Shown in pieces: positions 24,641-33,170 of a stretch of DNA of 64,000 nt; the first letter of the stretch is position 1, and each line of letters opens with the position of its first letter. Below the pieces are notes generated by a model. That model ran no database searches and was not told the DNA's origin. It was given only the letters and a program-made list of their open reading frames with translations. A program made the position numbers and the translations under genes. The DNA lies in contig JAJVIK010000008.1 in NCBI GenBank assembly GCA_022072055.1, positions 124,001 through 188,000 of the forward strand, given 5' to 3'. Source of the stretch: a bacterium (GTDB taxonomy: Bacteria > Hinthialibacterota > Hinthialibacteria > OLB16).

Positions 24641-25903
24641 TCACCGCTCGAGAATTCTTTGCAGACGCGCCTCGGACTGGATCGCCGCGCGGACTGTGTG
24701 GTAGTTGATCTTCCAGGCGTGGCCCATGTAATCCCACAGACGGTTGTTGTGTTCGTCGAAGAGCGGATACCACTCCCCGACCGCGTGGTTAATCACATGG
24801 TCCATCACGAATCGATGGACATTCTCATAGGCGTCCAGATACTTCTTGTCCCCGAAGATCAGGTAAGCGTCCAGGAACCCGACCAGACATTCGGCCTGCT
24901 GCCAGAACTCCTTGTTACGCTCCCGCGCGGGTCCGTCTTGGGGGCCCTCGCAGAAAACTCCGCCGCGTTCCCAATCAACCCCATATTGAACCGCGTGGTC
25001 GTAGAGTTTCCGGAACGCTTCGTGATACTTGGAGCGGTGCAGGTCCAGGATCTTGATGGTGTGATTGAGGAGCCAGGCGAACTCCACGTTGTGGCCGAAG
25101 CTGGTGTTGTTGAGGGGACGTCCCTCATCGTCCTCCACATCGCGGTCCGAACCCCACACATCCGCGAACAGAATCGCGCGGAGCGGTTGCCAATCCAGGG
25201 AGAACTGAGCCAGTCCGGCGCCGAATTCGGGGTGGATCATGCGCGAGAAGATCAGTTCGACAATCTCGATCGTCCGATCCCGGTGCACCCTCGACCCTGT
25301 GGCCTCGTATAGGTTGGTCATGGCCTCCATGAGGTGCATGTGGACATCGAAGGACTTTCGGTCTCCGCCGTACTTACCCGGACGCTTCTTCGAAAAGTCC
25401 CGTTCGAGGAACTCATAGTATCCGCCGCGCCAATTGTCGGCGATTCGGGACTGGAGGATGTCATAGGTCTTGAGCGCCCACTCCAGGCCGCGCGGGTCGC
25501 CGGAGGCCATGCCATATTCGGACAGACAATAGATGGCGAAAGAATGGCCGTAGGTGAGCTTGCTCAGATTGCGCGGGGTTCCATCCTGCTCGCAGGTCCA
25601 GAACCAGCCTCCGTGCTCCGTGTCCCAGAAATGCTTGAGCATGAAGTCCACTCCCTGGCGCGCGATCTCCAGACACTTGCCGCCGCCGAGGCCCGCCCGG
25701 TGCGCCGAGGAGTAGGTGTAGATCATCCGACACTGGCAGAGGTGGGTTTTGACCGTTTCGCCCGTCGGGTTGCCGTCCTTGTCGAGGTAGGTCAGGTATC
25801 CGCCGTGCTTCGGATCAACTCCATGAGTAAGCCAAAAGGGTAGCAGTTCCCGATGGAGATGGTGGTGCATCTCCTCGAGGAGTTTTTCAACGCGCGCGCT
25901 CAT
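24641..25903 (-). CDS. N-acylglucosamine 2-epimerase / cellobiose 2-epimerase family protein
   Basis: The 420-residue protein has the (alpha/alpha)6-barrel pattern of the AGE superfamily. The motif FGHNVEFAWLL matches the conserved catalytic-histidine region (GHxxExxWLL), and GHAWKINYHTVRA near the C-terminus is the second conserved histidine region. Other family features are 'WDTEHGGWFW', 'KLTYGHSFAIYCLSEY' and 'GGYYEFLERDF'. Members interconvert glucose/mannose-type sugars or the reducing sugar of disaccharides such as cellobiose and mannobiose. Which substrate applies here cannot be read from the sequence. There is no signal peptide, so it is cytoplasmic, consistent with intracellular use of imported sugars. 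Confidence 0.9.
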   Translation of the reverse strand: MSARVEKLLEEMHHHLHRELLPFWLTHGVDPKHGGYLTYLDKDGNPTGETVKTHLCQCRMIYTYSSAHRAGLGGGKCLEIARQGVDFMLKHFWDTEHGGWFWTCEQDGTPRNLSKLTYGHSFAIYCLSEYGMASGDPRGLEWALKTYDILQSRIADNWRGGYYEFLERDFSKKRPGKYGGDRKSFDVHMHLMEAMTNLYEATGSRVHRDRTIEIVELIFSRMIHPEFGAGLAQFSLDWQPLRAILFADVWGSDRDVEDDEGRPLNNTSFGHNVEFAWLLNHTIKILDLHRSKYHEAFRKLYDHAVQYGVDWERGGVFCEGPQDGPARERNKEFWQQAECLVGFLDAYLIFGDKKYLDAYENVHRFVMDHVINHAVGEWYPLFDEHNNRLWDYMGHAWKINYHTVRAAIQSEARLQRILER

Positions 25904-25927
25904 GGTTCGAGGATGTTTCTCCTTTGC

Positions 25928-27667
25928 TCAGCGGCCCACGTCATCCTCTTCACCCGGCGCGGGGGCCGCGCGAGGAATCGGGGAGCTTGAAATGGCTGTA
26001 CCATGCGGCGAGGAGATGAGGTCGTCCACGCTCTTCATTCCATCGCTGGAGAGCTTGATCTCAAGGTGGAAGACCTCGCCGCCGTCGGTCCCGAAGAAAA
26101 TGTCCACGCGGCGATCCAGATCCACATCGGCCAGAGTGGGCGAGGAAAGAATCGGCGCGCCATCCAGGGTTTGGAAGAGGCTGCCGAAGGGGAGCGGCTG
26201 CCCTTTAGTCCCCATCGGTTCAAGGACCGGAGACCCATCTCCATTGTAGCCGTACAGCGAGCCATCGGCGCCTCCGACCACAATCTCATTGAGACCATCC
26301 TGGTCGATATCGGCGATTCCGATGGAGGATTGCACCAGCCCGTCCCCGATGGGCACGCCCTGCTCGAATCCCGGATGAAGCGCGACCGGTGTTTCCTGAA
26401 GCGGGGGAACCAGGATCGAGCGCGGAACCGAGATCGGTTGGATTCCCGGGGCGGTCACCAGAACGCTATACCCGAGAAGCCCATTCGGATTCCCGGTGGC
26501 GAGGACCTGCCAGGAGGTCTGAGTGGCGGCTCCGTCCGGGAGCTCGCCGAGTGGGTGAGAGGCGGTCTCGCCGGGGGCGAACACCAGGCCGGGGGGCAGC
26601 TGGAGCTCCGCCACAACCCCCGTGTGGATGGTCTTAACCGCCGGGGCTGGGTTCGAGACAAACGCGGTGACCGTGAAAGGACTCGGATTATAGGACCCGT
26701 TCTGGATGGTGAGTTCGCCCGGCCCGACAAGCCCGACCACCAGATCCCCTCCCACCACCTCGATGTCGCCCAGACCGTAGTACGAAACGACCGTTCGGGA
26801 CTGGCCTGGTCCCAGGGGCTGGTCATTCCAATACAAGGCCACCGCGCTATCGGAATTGATGATGTTCGGATTGACCGTGAAGTCGAATGGGGTGTCGTTC
26901 AGGTGGCCCCAGTTCCCCCAAACCACTCGGTCCGGTCGAACCGCCATGCCGCCGATGAGGGTTCCCTGAGTTTGGACAGTGGGGTTGGAAAGGTCATCGA
27001 AGCTTTGGTAGCTCTGCGGCACTGCATTGCCAAGCAGTTCGGTCTCGCGAGTCACATCCCCGATCAGCGGGACTCGGAAGGGGGCGCCGTCGTTATCGCC
27101 GAGTTGGGTGTCGAAGAAGGCCCGGATGGCCACCTGATGAGAAACCGCGCCGTTATTGGTCGCGGTATATTCCATGGATAAGGTGTCGGCGCGTCCCGAA
27201 TCGCCCGAAACCAGGGAAAGGCGTTGGGTGAAGAGGATATCCCCGGCTTGCCAGATGGTGGTGTTCACTCCCCCCGAGGTTTGCGGGGGCTGAACCACCG
27301 AGCCGAGGGTCCCGTTGGCGTAATTCGTGAAATCGGAGCCATCCACCCGGAGCGTGGTGCCTCCGGTTCCCGGGAACGGATGCCCGAAGAGGAGACGCTT
27401 GTTGTCATCCTGAGGGTTGTCAGGGTCTCCCGTCCGGGTTCCCATGGTGAAGGCGCCGGAGGGGTCCACGGCCACCTCGACGAACTCCGAAAAAAGTTCG
27501 ATGGCGGCCCCTTTGTCGGCATAGGCGCCGGGGTTTGCCTTGCGGAGCTCCATCGGGTCCTGCGCGGCGAAGGCGCCGCTCAGCAGGAGGTAGGAGGCGA
27601 CGATCCCCGCGAGGCGATAGACCCAAACCCGACTGACTTCAGGAAAGGCACTTGTCCGAAGCATCAT
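25928..27667 (-). CDS. Secreted FG-GAP/VCBS-type repeat protein
   Basis: I start at ATG 27667, after GAGGTG; a GTG at 27673 in frame is possible. The roughly 579-residue product has a long signal peptide (VYRLAGIVASYLLLSGAFAA). Residues 30-320 are a beta-rich domain of unknown type. Residues 320-430 look Ig/CARDB-like (GELTIQNGSYNPSPFTVTAF). The C-terminal part has FG-GAP repeats with calcium loops ('IADIDQDGLNEIVVGGADGS', 'LADVDLDRRVDIFFGTDGGE'), as in integrin-like propellers. Only about two blades are visible, fewer than the seven of a full propeller. It is probably an extracellular binding or structural protein. Confidence 0.75.
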   Translation of the reverse strand: MMLRTSAFPEVSRVWVYRLAGIVASYLLLSGAFAAQDPMELRKANPGAYADKGAAIELFSEFVEVAVDPSGAFTMGTRTGDPDNPQDDNKRLLFGHPFPGTGGTTLRVDGSDFTNYANGTLGSVVQPPQTSGGVNTTIWQAGDILFTQRLSLVSGDSGRADTLSMEYTATNNGAVSHQVAIRAFFDTQLGDNDGAPFRVPLIGDVTRETELLGNAVPQSYQSFDDLSNPTVQTQGTLIGGMAVRPDRVVWGNWGHLNDTPFDFTVNPNIINSDSAVALYWNDQPLGPGQSRTVVSYYGLGDIEVVGGDLVVGLVGPGELTIQNGSYNPSPFTVTAFVSNPAPAVKTIHTGVVAELQLPPGLVFAPGETASHPLGELPDGAATQTSWQVLATGNPNGLLGYSVLVTAPGIQPISVPRSILVPPLQETPVALHPGFEQGVPIGDGLVQSSIGIADIDQDGLNEIVVGGADGSLYGYNGDGSPVLEPMGTKGQPLPFGSLFQTLDGAPILSSPTLADVDLDRRVDIFFGTDGGEVFHLEIKLSSDGMKSVDDLISSPHGTAISSSPIPRAAPAPGEEDDVGR

Positions 27668-27735
27668 GCGCACCTCACGTTCCGTTATGGACAGAAATCA
27701 TAGTCCAGATTGGGGTGTCCGTACATCCGCAAAAC

Positions 27736-29952
27736 CTACGCAAAATCCAGAACCTCGTAAACCTTGACCGGCTTCTCCTTGCCCTTCACCTTGATCGGTT
27801 CCCGTTCCTTGAATTTGAACCGATCCTTGACATGTTCATAGGTGGTTTCGCTGATCAAAACCCCATCCACCGGGGCGTTGGACTCCAGCCGGGAGGCGAG
27901 GTTCACGCTGTCCCCGATGATGGAGTAATCGGTCCGCCCGCTGTCCCCCATGTTCCCCGCCACCACGACACCGGTGTTGACCCCGATCCGCATCCGAATC
28001 GGCGGACGTCCCTGCTTTTCCCAAGTTTCGCGGAGCTCGGCCAGCTTGCGCTGCATCTTAAGCGCCGCAGTGACCGCCTGGACCGGGTGTTCGGGCATCG
28101 GCTGGGGATGCCCGAAATACGCCATGATGGCGTCGCCGATCAGCTTGTCGAGCGTCCCCTTCTCCTCGTCGATGATGATCCGGAACATCGGGCCGAAATA
28201 CTCGTTGAGGGTGGCGATGACCTCGCGCGCCTGCATCTTCTCCGACATGCTGGTGAATCCCGAAAGGTCCGAGAACAGGATCGAAACCTCGGTTTCCTGT
28301 CCGCCGAGCTCCAGCGCCGAGCGGTTCGAGAGGAGGTACCGCCGAACCTCGGGGGTCACATACCGTCCGAAAATGTTCGAGACCCGCATGTATTGCGAGA
28401 CGGTCACCACGGCGTAAGCCACGATCTCCGCGAGGGAGACATGGAAGAAGTCCACCACGATCCCGGCCTTGGAGAAGAGGAAATACGAGGAAAAGCCGTG
28501 CGCCACTGCCAGAAAGACGGTCGCGAAGGCGTGGTTCACCGGCGCGAAAAACTGTCCGAGGATGCCGACCAGCATGGTGCCGCCGATGATCCAGATGGCG
28601 TTCAACCAGCGCGGCGCCATCATCAGGAAGTCCCGCTGCAGAATCGAACGGATCACTTCCCCGATGTGGCCGACCATCGGATAGCGCGAGGCGATGGGAA
28701 CCGCGCGAAGGTCGTGGGTTCCCTCCGCGGAGGATCCGATGATCACAATCTTGCCGTCCAGGGCGCGGGGATCGATGAAACTCGTGTCGAATTCGGAAAC
28801 CTGACCTTGCTTAAGGAGATTGAGCTGATCGAAACCGTCAATCAACTTCCAGTAGTTGACATGCTGAAACGGCTTGCCGATGGCGGATCCGGCCTTGGCT
28901 TCCGCGCCCCAGGGGAAACGGAAGTTGACCACCATCCGCTTCCTTTCATCGGAGGGGATGTAAATCTCTTCCCCATCCGGCAGGGGAACGACCGCGTAGT
29001 CCTCGATGAAATAGATTTTGGCGGGATCGGCCTTGAGCAGGTGGAGCACAACCTGAAAGGGGAGTGAGGGGTAGAGCACATCATTGTATTCGAAGAAGAG
29101 CGGGGCGTAGCGGGTGATTCCATCGGCCTCGGGGTCCATCGTGGTGGCGCCCGCTCCGGCGGCGGGTTGGAGCAGGGAGGCCGCCAGCCCCATGAATTCG
29201 AGATCTTCATAGCCGGCCCCTTCTTCCGGGTCCACCGTGGACATCCACCATTCGGAGTCCCAGGGGATTCCCACCTCCAGGGCGTGGTAAACCGGGTCAT
29301 GGACCTCAGGTTGATAGGGAATCCCGAAACGACTGAAGCTCGCGGGTGGGGGCTGCCAGGTCCGTTTTTCTCGATCGGAGGCTGAGACCTTGGCGCGCGC
29401 GTACTCCTCGACCGTGAATTTGACAGGGGACTGTGGCAGGAACAGCGCCGCCAGGAAGGTGGGGATGTCGGAGGTTTTCTCCATCCACTCCTGGAAAATC
29501 TGGTCGTTGGTCGGGGTGGCGGCTTGCTCCTCGGGCGAGGCGGACTCCACCAGGCGGAAACCCATGAAGCTGTCCTCGAACGAGGCGTTGTCCGGAAGGT
29601 CGAACACAATATCGTAGACAATCGCGGCGGGCCGAATTCCGTGGGCATGCAGCGCCGCGTGCAGAAGGGCCCACTGACCCCGCGGCCAGGGCCAGCGTCG
29701 CGGGGTGTGGGTGTTCGGTTCGGTGTTGCTTTCCAGGGCGGAATCGTTGATGTCGATGAAGAGGATGTTGTCGGAGGGTTCGGTCCAAGGCTCAAATCGA
29801 TTACGGAGATTAAAGCGGGCGTTGATGCTGCTGCCCTCGGGACCCGAATAGCCCCCAAACAGGACCCATCCGGCGAAGAGGACGCCGATCATGCCGGCCA
29901 TCAGCACCGGGCCGATGTTGGCGACCCACTCCGGTAGCCTCAGGCGCTCCAT
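27736..29952 (-). CDS. CHASE2-domain class III adenylate/guanylate cyclase
   Basis: The 738-residue membrane protein has an N-terminal helix (residues 12-35), an extracytoplasmic CHASE2 sensor domain (about 40-385; DNILFIDINDSALES, then ALDGKIVIIGSSAEG), and membrane helices around 410-480. A class III cyclase domain follows (about 530-700). Catalytic elements are visible: metal-binding Asp in ILFSDLSGFT, the second Asp in DKLIGDAIMAYFG, and the Asn/Arg pair in SIIGDSVNLASRLES. These predict a working homodimeric cyclase making cAMP (most likely) or cGMP in response to a periplasmic signal. The neighbouring barrel protein ends 27 bases before this start, so they may be co-transcribed. Confidence 0.92.
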   Translation of the reverse strand: MERLRLPEWVANIGPVLMAGMIGVLFAGWVLFGGYSGPEGSSINARFNLRNRFEPWTEPSDNILFIDINDSALESNTEPNTHTPRRWPWPRGQWALLHAALHAHGIRPAAIVYDIVFDLPDNASFEDSFMGFRLVESASPEEQAATPTNDQIFQEWMEKTSDIPTFLAALFLPQSPVKFTVEEYARAKVSASDREKRTWQPPPASFSRFGIPYQPEVHDPVYHALEVGIPWDSEWWMSTVDPEEGAGYEDLEFMGLAASLLQPAAGAGATTMDPEADGITRYAPLFFEYNDVLYPSLPFQVVLHLLKADPAKIYFIEDYAVVPLPDGEEIYIPSDERKRMVVNFRFPWGAEAKAGSAIGKPFQHVNYWKLIDGFDQLNLLKQGQVSEFDTSFIDPRALDGKIVIIGSSAEGTHDLRAVPIASRYPMVGHIGEVIRSILQRDFLMMAPRWLNAIWIIGGTMLVGILGQFFAPVNHAFATVFLAVAHGFSSYFLFSKAGIVVDFFHVSLAEIVAYAVVTVSQYMRVSNIFGRYVTPEVRRYLLSNRSALELGGQETEVSILFSDLSGFTSMSEKMQAREVIATLNEYFGPMFRIIIDEEKGTLDKLIGDAIMAYFGHPQPMPEHPVQAVTAALKMQRKLAELRETWEKQGRPPIRMRIGVNTGVVVAGNMGDSGRTDYSIIGDSVNLASRLESNAPVDGVLISETTYEHVKDRFKFKEREPIKVKGKEKPVKVYEVLDFA

Positions 29953-29979
29953 GGGGACCTCGCTCTGCTTGCGCGGGGA

Positions 29980-31473
29980 TTAGAACTCGCGGCGGACGTA
30001 GAACCCGTAACGGTCTTCCTGATAGCGGCTGGAATCGTCGCTGGAATCGTTGTCCACATAGGTGAAATCGATTCCGGTGGTCCAACACTCGTTGAACTCG
30101 CGCTCCAGTGCGAGGTAAAGCGTGATCCGCTCGTCGTCGCGGGGGTCGTTCTTGGCGGTCCTCAGGCCCAAGGTGGGACGGTCATCCGCGAACGCCACTT
30201 GGTCGTCGTAGGACCGCCGCGCCCACTCGAACTCGGAGCGGAAAACAAGGCCCGGAAAACACTGTGGCAGGACATCGTGCCTGTATTGGACGGTGACCAC
30301 GTTCTCCTGGTAATCGTAGTACTCGCCCGTCGAATCAAGGTCGCGGTAGCGGTAAAAGACATAGACCTGGTCGCGGTCGCTGGGTTTGAAATAAAGGCCC
30401 ACTCGCGGCTCCCAAAGGTCGTAGTCGCGATAGGTTCCCGGCTGGCGCGCCCCGATGGGATCCAGCGCGGGGGACTCATGGTCGCGGTCCCGCAAGGAAA
30501 GCCCGATGTCGAAGGTCACATTCGCGCAGATGTCATGGTAGTAGCGGGACCAGACATACTGTTCGGTCCAATCTTGGTAAGGGGTGATGGTGAGCGGGTC
30601 CCCGCCCAGGTTGGATTCATAATTGCGGGTCTTGTATTCGTAGCCCATGGAGAGGTATTTCCCCTCGCCGACCGTGTGACGCACCTCCGTGCCGACTGTG
30701 TTCTGATCGTAATCCGGTCGAAGGAACTGGGCGTGGGTGTCCCGGTTTTCGGTCTCGAATCCGCCGTAGATCTCCCACTCAGTCTGGGGACTGAGCCGTC
30801 GAATCAGGGCGAACTCCAGATGGTTGAGCATGTTGTTCTCGCTGCCGTTGTCGGAGTAATACTCGCTGTAGAGATTGTAGCGGATGGCGGCCTTGAGAAC
30901 CTCGGGCTGGATCGCGAACTCGTAATCGTAGTCGAGCTCGAAGCTGTTGACGAAATCATTTCGTTCGACCTCACGGATCGCGTCCACGTTGGTCCTGCCG
31001 GTGCGCCTCAGGTCGAAATCCACGCCGGGCGCCGAGAGATCGATGTTGGTGGAATAAGTCCCGCGATACTCCAGGTATCCGCCGCGACGCAGCCAGGACT
31101 CTTTCGGGGCGGCCTCTTCCCGCTTTTCCAGGTCCTCCATGAACTCCGACTCGGGGAGGTCCCCAAGCTCGGTCCCGTCCGCCCCGATGGCGCGCGGCAG
31201 GTTCTCCAGCGAGGAAAGGTCTTCAGGCGCGAAAAAATCGACGATCGGTTCGCCGGTTTGGTCCAAGGCTTGGGGAACTTGCTGGAAAGTGCGGTCGGAT
31301 TCCGGACGGAAAAAGGGATCGGATTGAGCGCCGGAGGGTCGGCGACGCTGTTCCTCCGCCTCCAGCGGATCGGCAAACGCCACACAGGCGGCGCAGAGGA
31401 TTCCCACGGCGGCGCACAGGCGCGCCCACCTAACGCTTTCGGCCAAGATCTTTATCATGCTCCCCACATCCAT
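29980..31473 (-). CDS. Putative outer-membrane beta-barrel protein
   Basis: The frame stays open upstream to 31605, but I prefer ATG 31473 (or ATG 31458) because a signal peptide follows (WARLCAAVGILCAACVAFAD). The mature part has an N-terminal acidic region (residues 55-130), then many amphipathic beta strands with alternating aromatic residues (YLEYRGTYSTNIDL, YLSMGYEYKTRNY, QVYVFYRYRDLD). It ends in YGFYVRREF with a C-terminal Phe, as expected for BAM-inserted barrels. It belongs to the broad 'outer membrane beta-barrel' class; no substrate is evident. It precedes the CHASE2 cyclase gene on the same strand. Confidence 0.75.
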   Translation of the reverse strand: MDVGSMIKILAESVRWARLCAAVGILCAACVAFADPLEAEEQRRRPSGAQSDPFFRPESDRTFQQVPQALDQTGEPIVDFFAPEDLSSLENLPRAIGADGTELGDLPESEFMEDLEKREEAAPKESWLRRGGYLEYRGTYSTNIDLSAPGVDFDLRRTGRTNVDAIREVERNDFVNSFELDYDYEFAIQPEVLKAAIRYNLYSEYYSDNGSENNMLNHLEFALIRRLSPQTEWEIYGGFETENRDTHAQFLRPDYDQNTVGTEVRHTVGEGKYLSMGYEYKTRNYESNLGGDPLTITPYQDWTEQYVWSRYYHDICANVTFDIGLSLRDRDHESPALDPIGARQPGTYRDYDLWEPRVGLYFKPSDRDQVYVFYRYRDLDSTGEYYDYQENVVTVQYRHDVLPQCFPGLVFRSEFEWARRSYDDQVAFADDRPTLGLRTAKNDPRDDERITLYLALEREFNECWTTGIDFTYVDNDSSDDSSRYQEDRYGFYVRREF

Positions 31474-31627
31474 GTGCTCGGGCGGAGCCTGCCCCTCAGG
31501 TCCCGCCTCAAGCGCGTTGTTTTCGCGAGAAAAGACGGGACCCTCCTCCCCCGGCGTTCTCACGGATCCCCCCGAATCCATCCAATTATCGGCGCAGGCT
31601 AACACAAAAATGAGCCGGTGTTTAGGG

Positions 31628-31683
31628 TAAAATCAAAAATCGCCGGACCCCATTGCCCGGCGGCTCGGGGTATTCCAGAATAC
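31628..31683 (+). promoter_or_regulatory. Probable parDE promoter and operator
   Basis: A TAAAAT -10-like hexamer lies at 31628-31633 (the -35 is weak). Downstream are two inverted repeats: CGCCGG/CCGGCG (31641-31646 and 31657-31662) and the near-perfect palindrome GTATTCCAGAATAC (31670-31683). ParD antitoxins repress their own promoter through such palindromes, so the latter is the likely operator. Confidence 0.5.
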
Positions 31684-31702
31684 GCTCATTGGAGGGCAAG
31701 TC

Positions 31703-31960
31703 ATGGTTACACTCCAAATCTCCCTTGCCGACACATTGTCCGAATGGGTGGCTGAGCAGGTCAGGCGTGGTCCTTTTGGGACCCCGGAAGAATACTTGGC
31801 ATCCCTCCTTGCCCAGGATCGTCTTGAGAAAGCCCAAGATCACCTGGAGAATCTGCTCGAACAAGGGTTAGATAGTGGCGTATCCGAGATTGGCCCGACC
31901 GAGTGGGATGGTATTCGGACACAAATAGCAGATGAGTTTTCTGAACCTCACGGGACATGA
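31703..31960 (+). CDS. parD: ParD-type antitoxin
   Basis: The 85-residue protein starts at ATG 31703 with GGAGGG six bases upstream. It begins with a ribbon-helix-helix motif (TLQISLADTLSEWVAEQV, then GPFGTPEEYLASLLAQD), exactly the pattern of ParD/CopG antitoxins in which the first beta strand contacts operator DNA. The C-terminal half (GLDSGVSEIGPTEWDGIRTQ) is the toxin-binding segment. The stop overlaps the parE start by four bases (ATGA), the standard coupled arrangement. It should neutralise ParE and repress the operon through the palindrome at 31670-31683. Confidence 0.9.
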   Translation: MVTLQISLADTLSEWVAEQVRRGPFGTPEEYLASLLAQDRLEKAQDHLENLLEQGLDSGVSEIGPTEWDGIRTQIADEFSEPHGT

Positions 31961-32289
31961 AGCGGAAGCTGGCGCGCACCGTGGAGGCCCGAGAGGATGT
32001 CATTGATCAGGCTCGATACATCGCCCGGGACAGCCTGAACGCGGCCCTCCACTATCTGGACGAGGTTGAATCCGCTTACCATCCGATACGGACCAACTCG
32101 GGAATCGGAAGCCCCCAGGATTGCAGGAGGCCGAGACTCGCTGGATTGCGAATGCTTCCCGTTCGTGGCTTCGAGAAGTCTCTCATCTTTTGCCGGGTGG
32201 AAGAGGACCGAGTTGTCATTGTCCGAGTCCTCCATTCGGCGCGAGATATTGAACGCCTTTTTGAGGTCCCCAAGGCCCCCCATGAATAA
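31957..32289 (+). CDS. parE: ParE-type toxin
   Basis: The 110-residue protein matches the RelE/ParE fold: '[20 protein letters not shown]' (helical hairpin), '[20 protein letters not shown]' and '[17 protein letters not shown]' (the beta sheet with the conserved RVLHxxRD motif). ParE toxins poison DNA gyrase. All core elements are present, so the toxin is probably active. Its end lies ten bases before the ThuA start at 32300. The frame that the ThuA gene shares extends back into parE but is not used. Confidence 0.9.
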   Translation: MKRKLARTVEAREDVIDQARYIARDSLNAALHYLDEVESAYHPIRTNSGIGSPQDCRRPRLAGLRMLPVRGFEKSLIFCRVEEDRVVIVRVLHSARDIERLFEVPKAPHE

Positions 32290-32299
32290 GGAGCTCCTC

Positions 32300-33031
32300 A
32301 TGCCCGAAAGAATCCGCGTAACCGTCTGGAACGAGTTCCGTCACGAGAAATCCAACGAAAAGGTCCGCAAGCTCTACCCGAAAGGCATCCACCACACCCT
32401 CGCCGCCCACCTCAAGAAGCAAGCAGGGTTCACGGTCAAGACCGCCACCCTGGATGAACCGGAGCAGGGGCTGCCGGATAAGCTCATCAACTCGACCGAT
32501 GTGCTCCTGTGGTGGGGGCACCAGGCTCACGGCGAGGTGGCCGACAGCCTAGTGGATAAGCTCCAGTCGCGAGTCCTTGCAGGCATGGGCCTGATTGTCC
32601 TTCACTCCGGGCATCACTCGAAGGTCTTCCGCCGCCTGATGGGGACCACCTGCAACCTGCGCTGGCGCGAGGCGAACGAAAAGGAACGTATCTGGGTGGT
32701 GGAGCCCAGCCACCCCATTGCGCGCGGCTTGGGTGAGTATTTCGAAATTCCCCATGCTGAGATGTACGGTGAACGCTTTGACATCCCAACTCCGGACAAG
32801 GTGGTTTTCCTATCCTGGTTCGAGGGGGGCGAGGTGTTCCGGAGCGGATGCACCTGGCAGCGCGGGCACGGGAGGATATTCTACTTTCGGCCCGGGCATG
32901 AAACCTATCCCATCTACCACCATCCGGATGTCCTTCAGGTTCTCACCAATGCGGTCCGCTGGGCCGCGCCGGAGCGGTACTTTGAGCACTCGTGCCCGAA
33001 CCCGGCGCCGTTGGAAGCGATTCGGGGGTGA
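32300..33031 (+). CDS. ThuA-domain protein (trehalose-utilisation-like)
   Basis: I choose ATG 32300 because AAGGAG lies six bases upstream. The 243-residue product matches ThuA: '[20 protein letters not shown]', '[20 protein letters not shown]', '[19 protein letters not shown]', 'PSHPIARGL' and '[20 protein letters not shown]'. ThuA adopts a class I glutamine-amidotransferase-like fold. In rhizobia it is needed for trehalose catabolism, and homologues are abundant in carbohydrate-degrading bacteria of Planctomycetes/Bacteroidetes type. There is no signal peptide. The exact substrate here is unknown. Confidence 0.9.
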   Translation: MPERIRVTVWNEFRHEKSNEKVRKLYPKGIHHTLAAHLKKQAGFTVKTATLDEPEQGLPDKLINSTDVLLWWGHQAHGEVADSLVDKLQSRVLAGMGLIVLHSGHHSKVFRRLMGTTCNLRWREANEKERIWVVEPSHPIARGLGEYFEIPHAEMYGERFDIPTPDKVVFLSWFEGGEVFRSGCTWQRGHGRIFYFRPGHETYPIYHHPDVLQVLTNAVRWAAPERYFEHSCPNPAPLEAIRG

Positions 33032-33170
33032 CATTCACTTCGTCGCTAGGCGCTTCCGGTGCACTCCTTCGGGCCGGTGCTGAGATACGGAACCAGCTTT
33101 CAATCCCCCGGCGGCGGGCGGTGTTAGGGTTGGACACACTCAAGTCATGGAGGCGGGGGAGGTATAGAAC

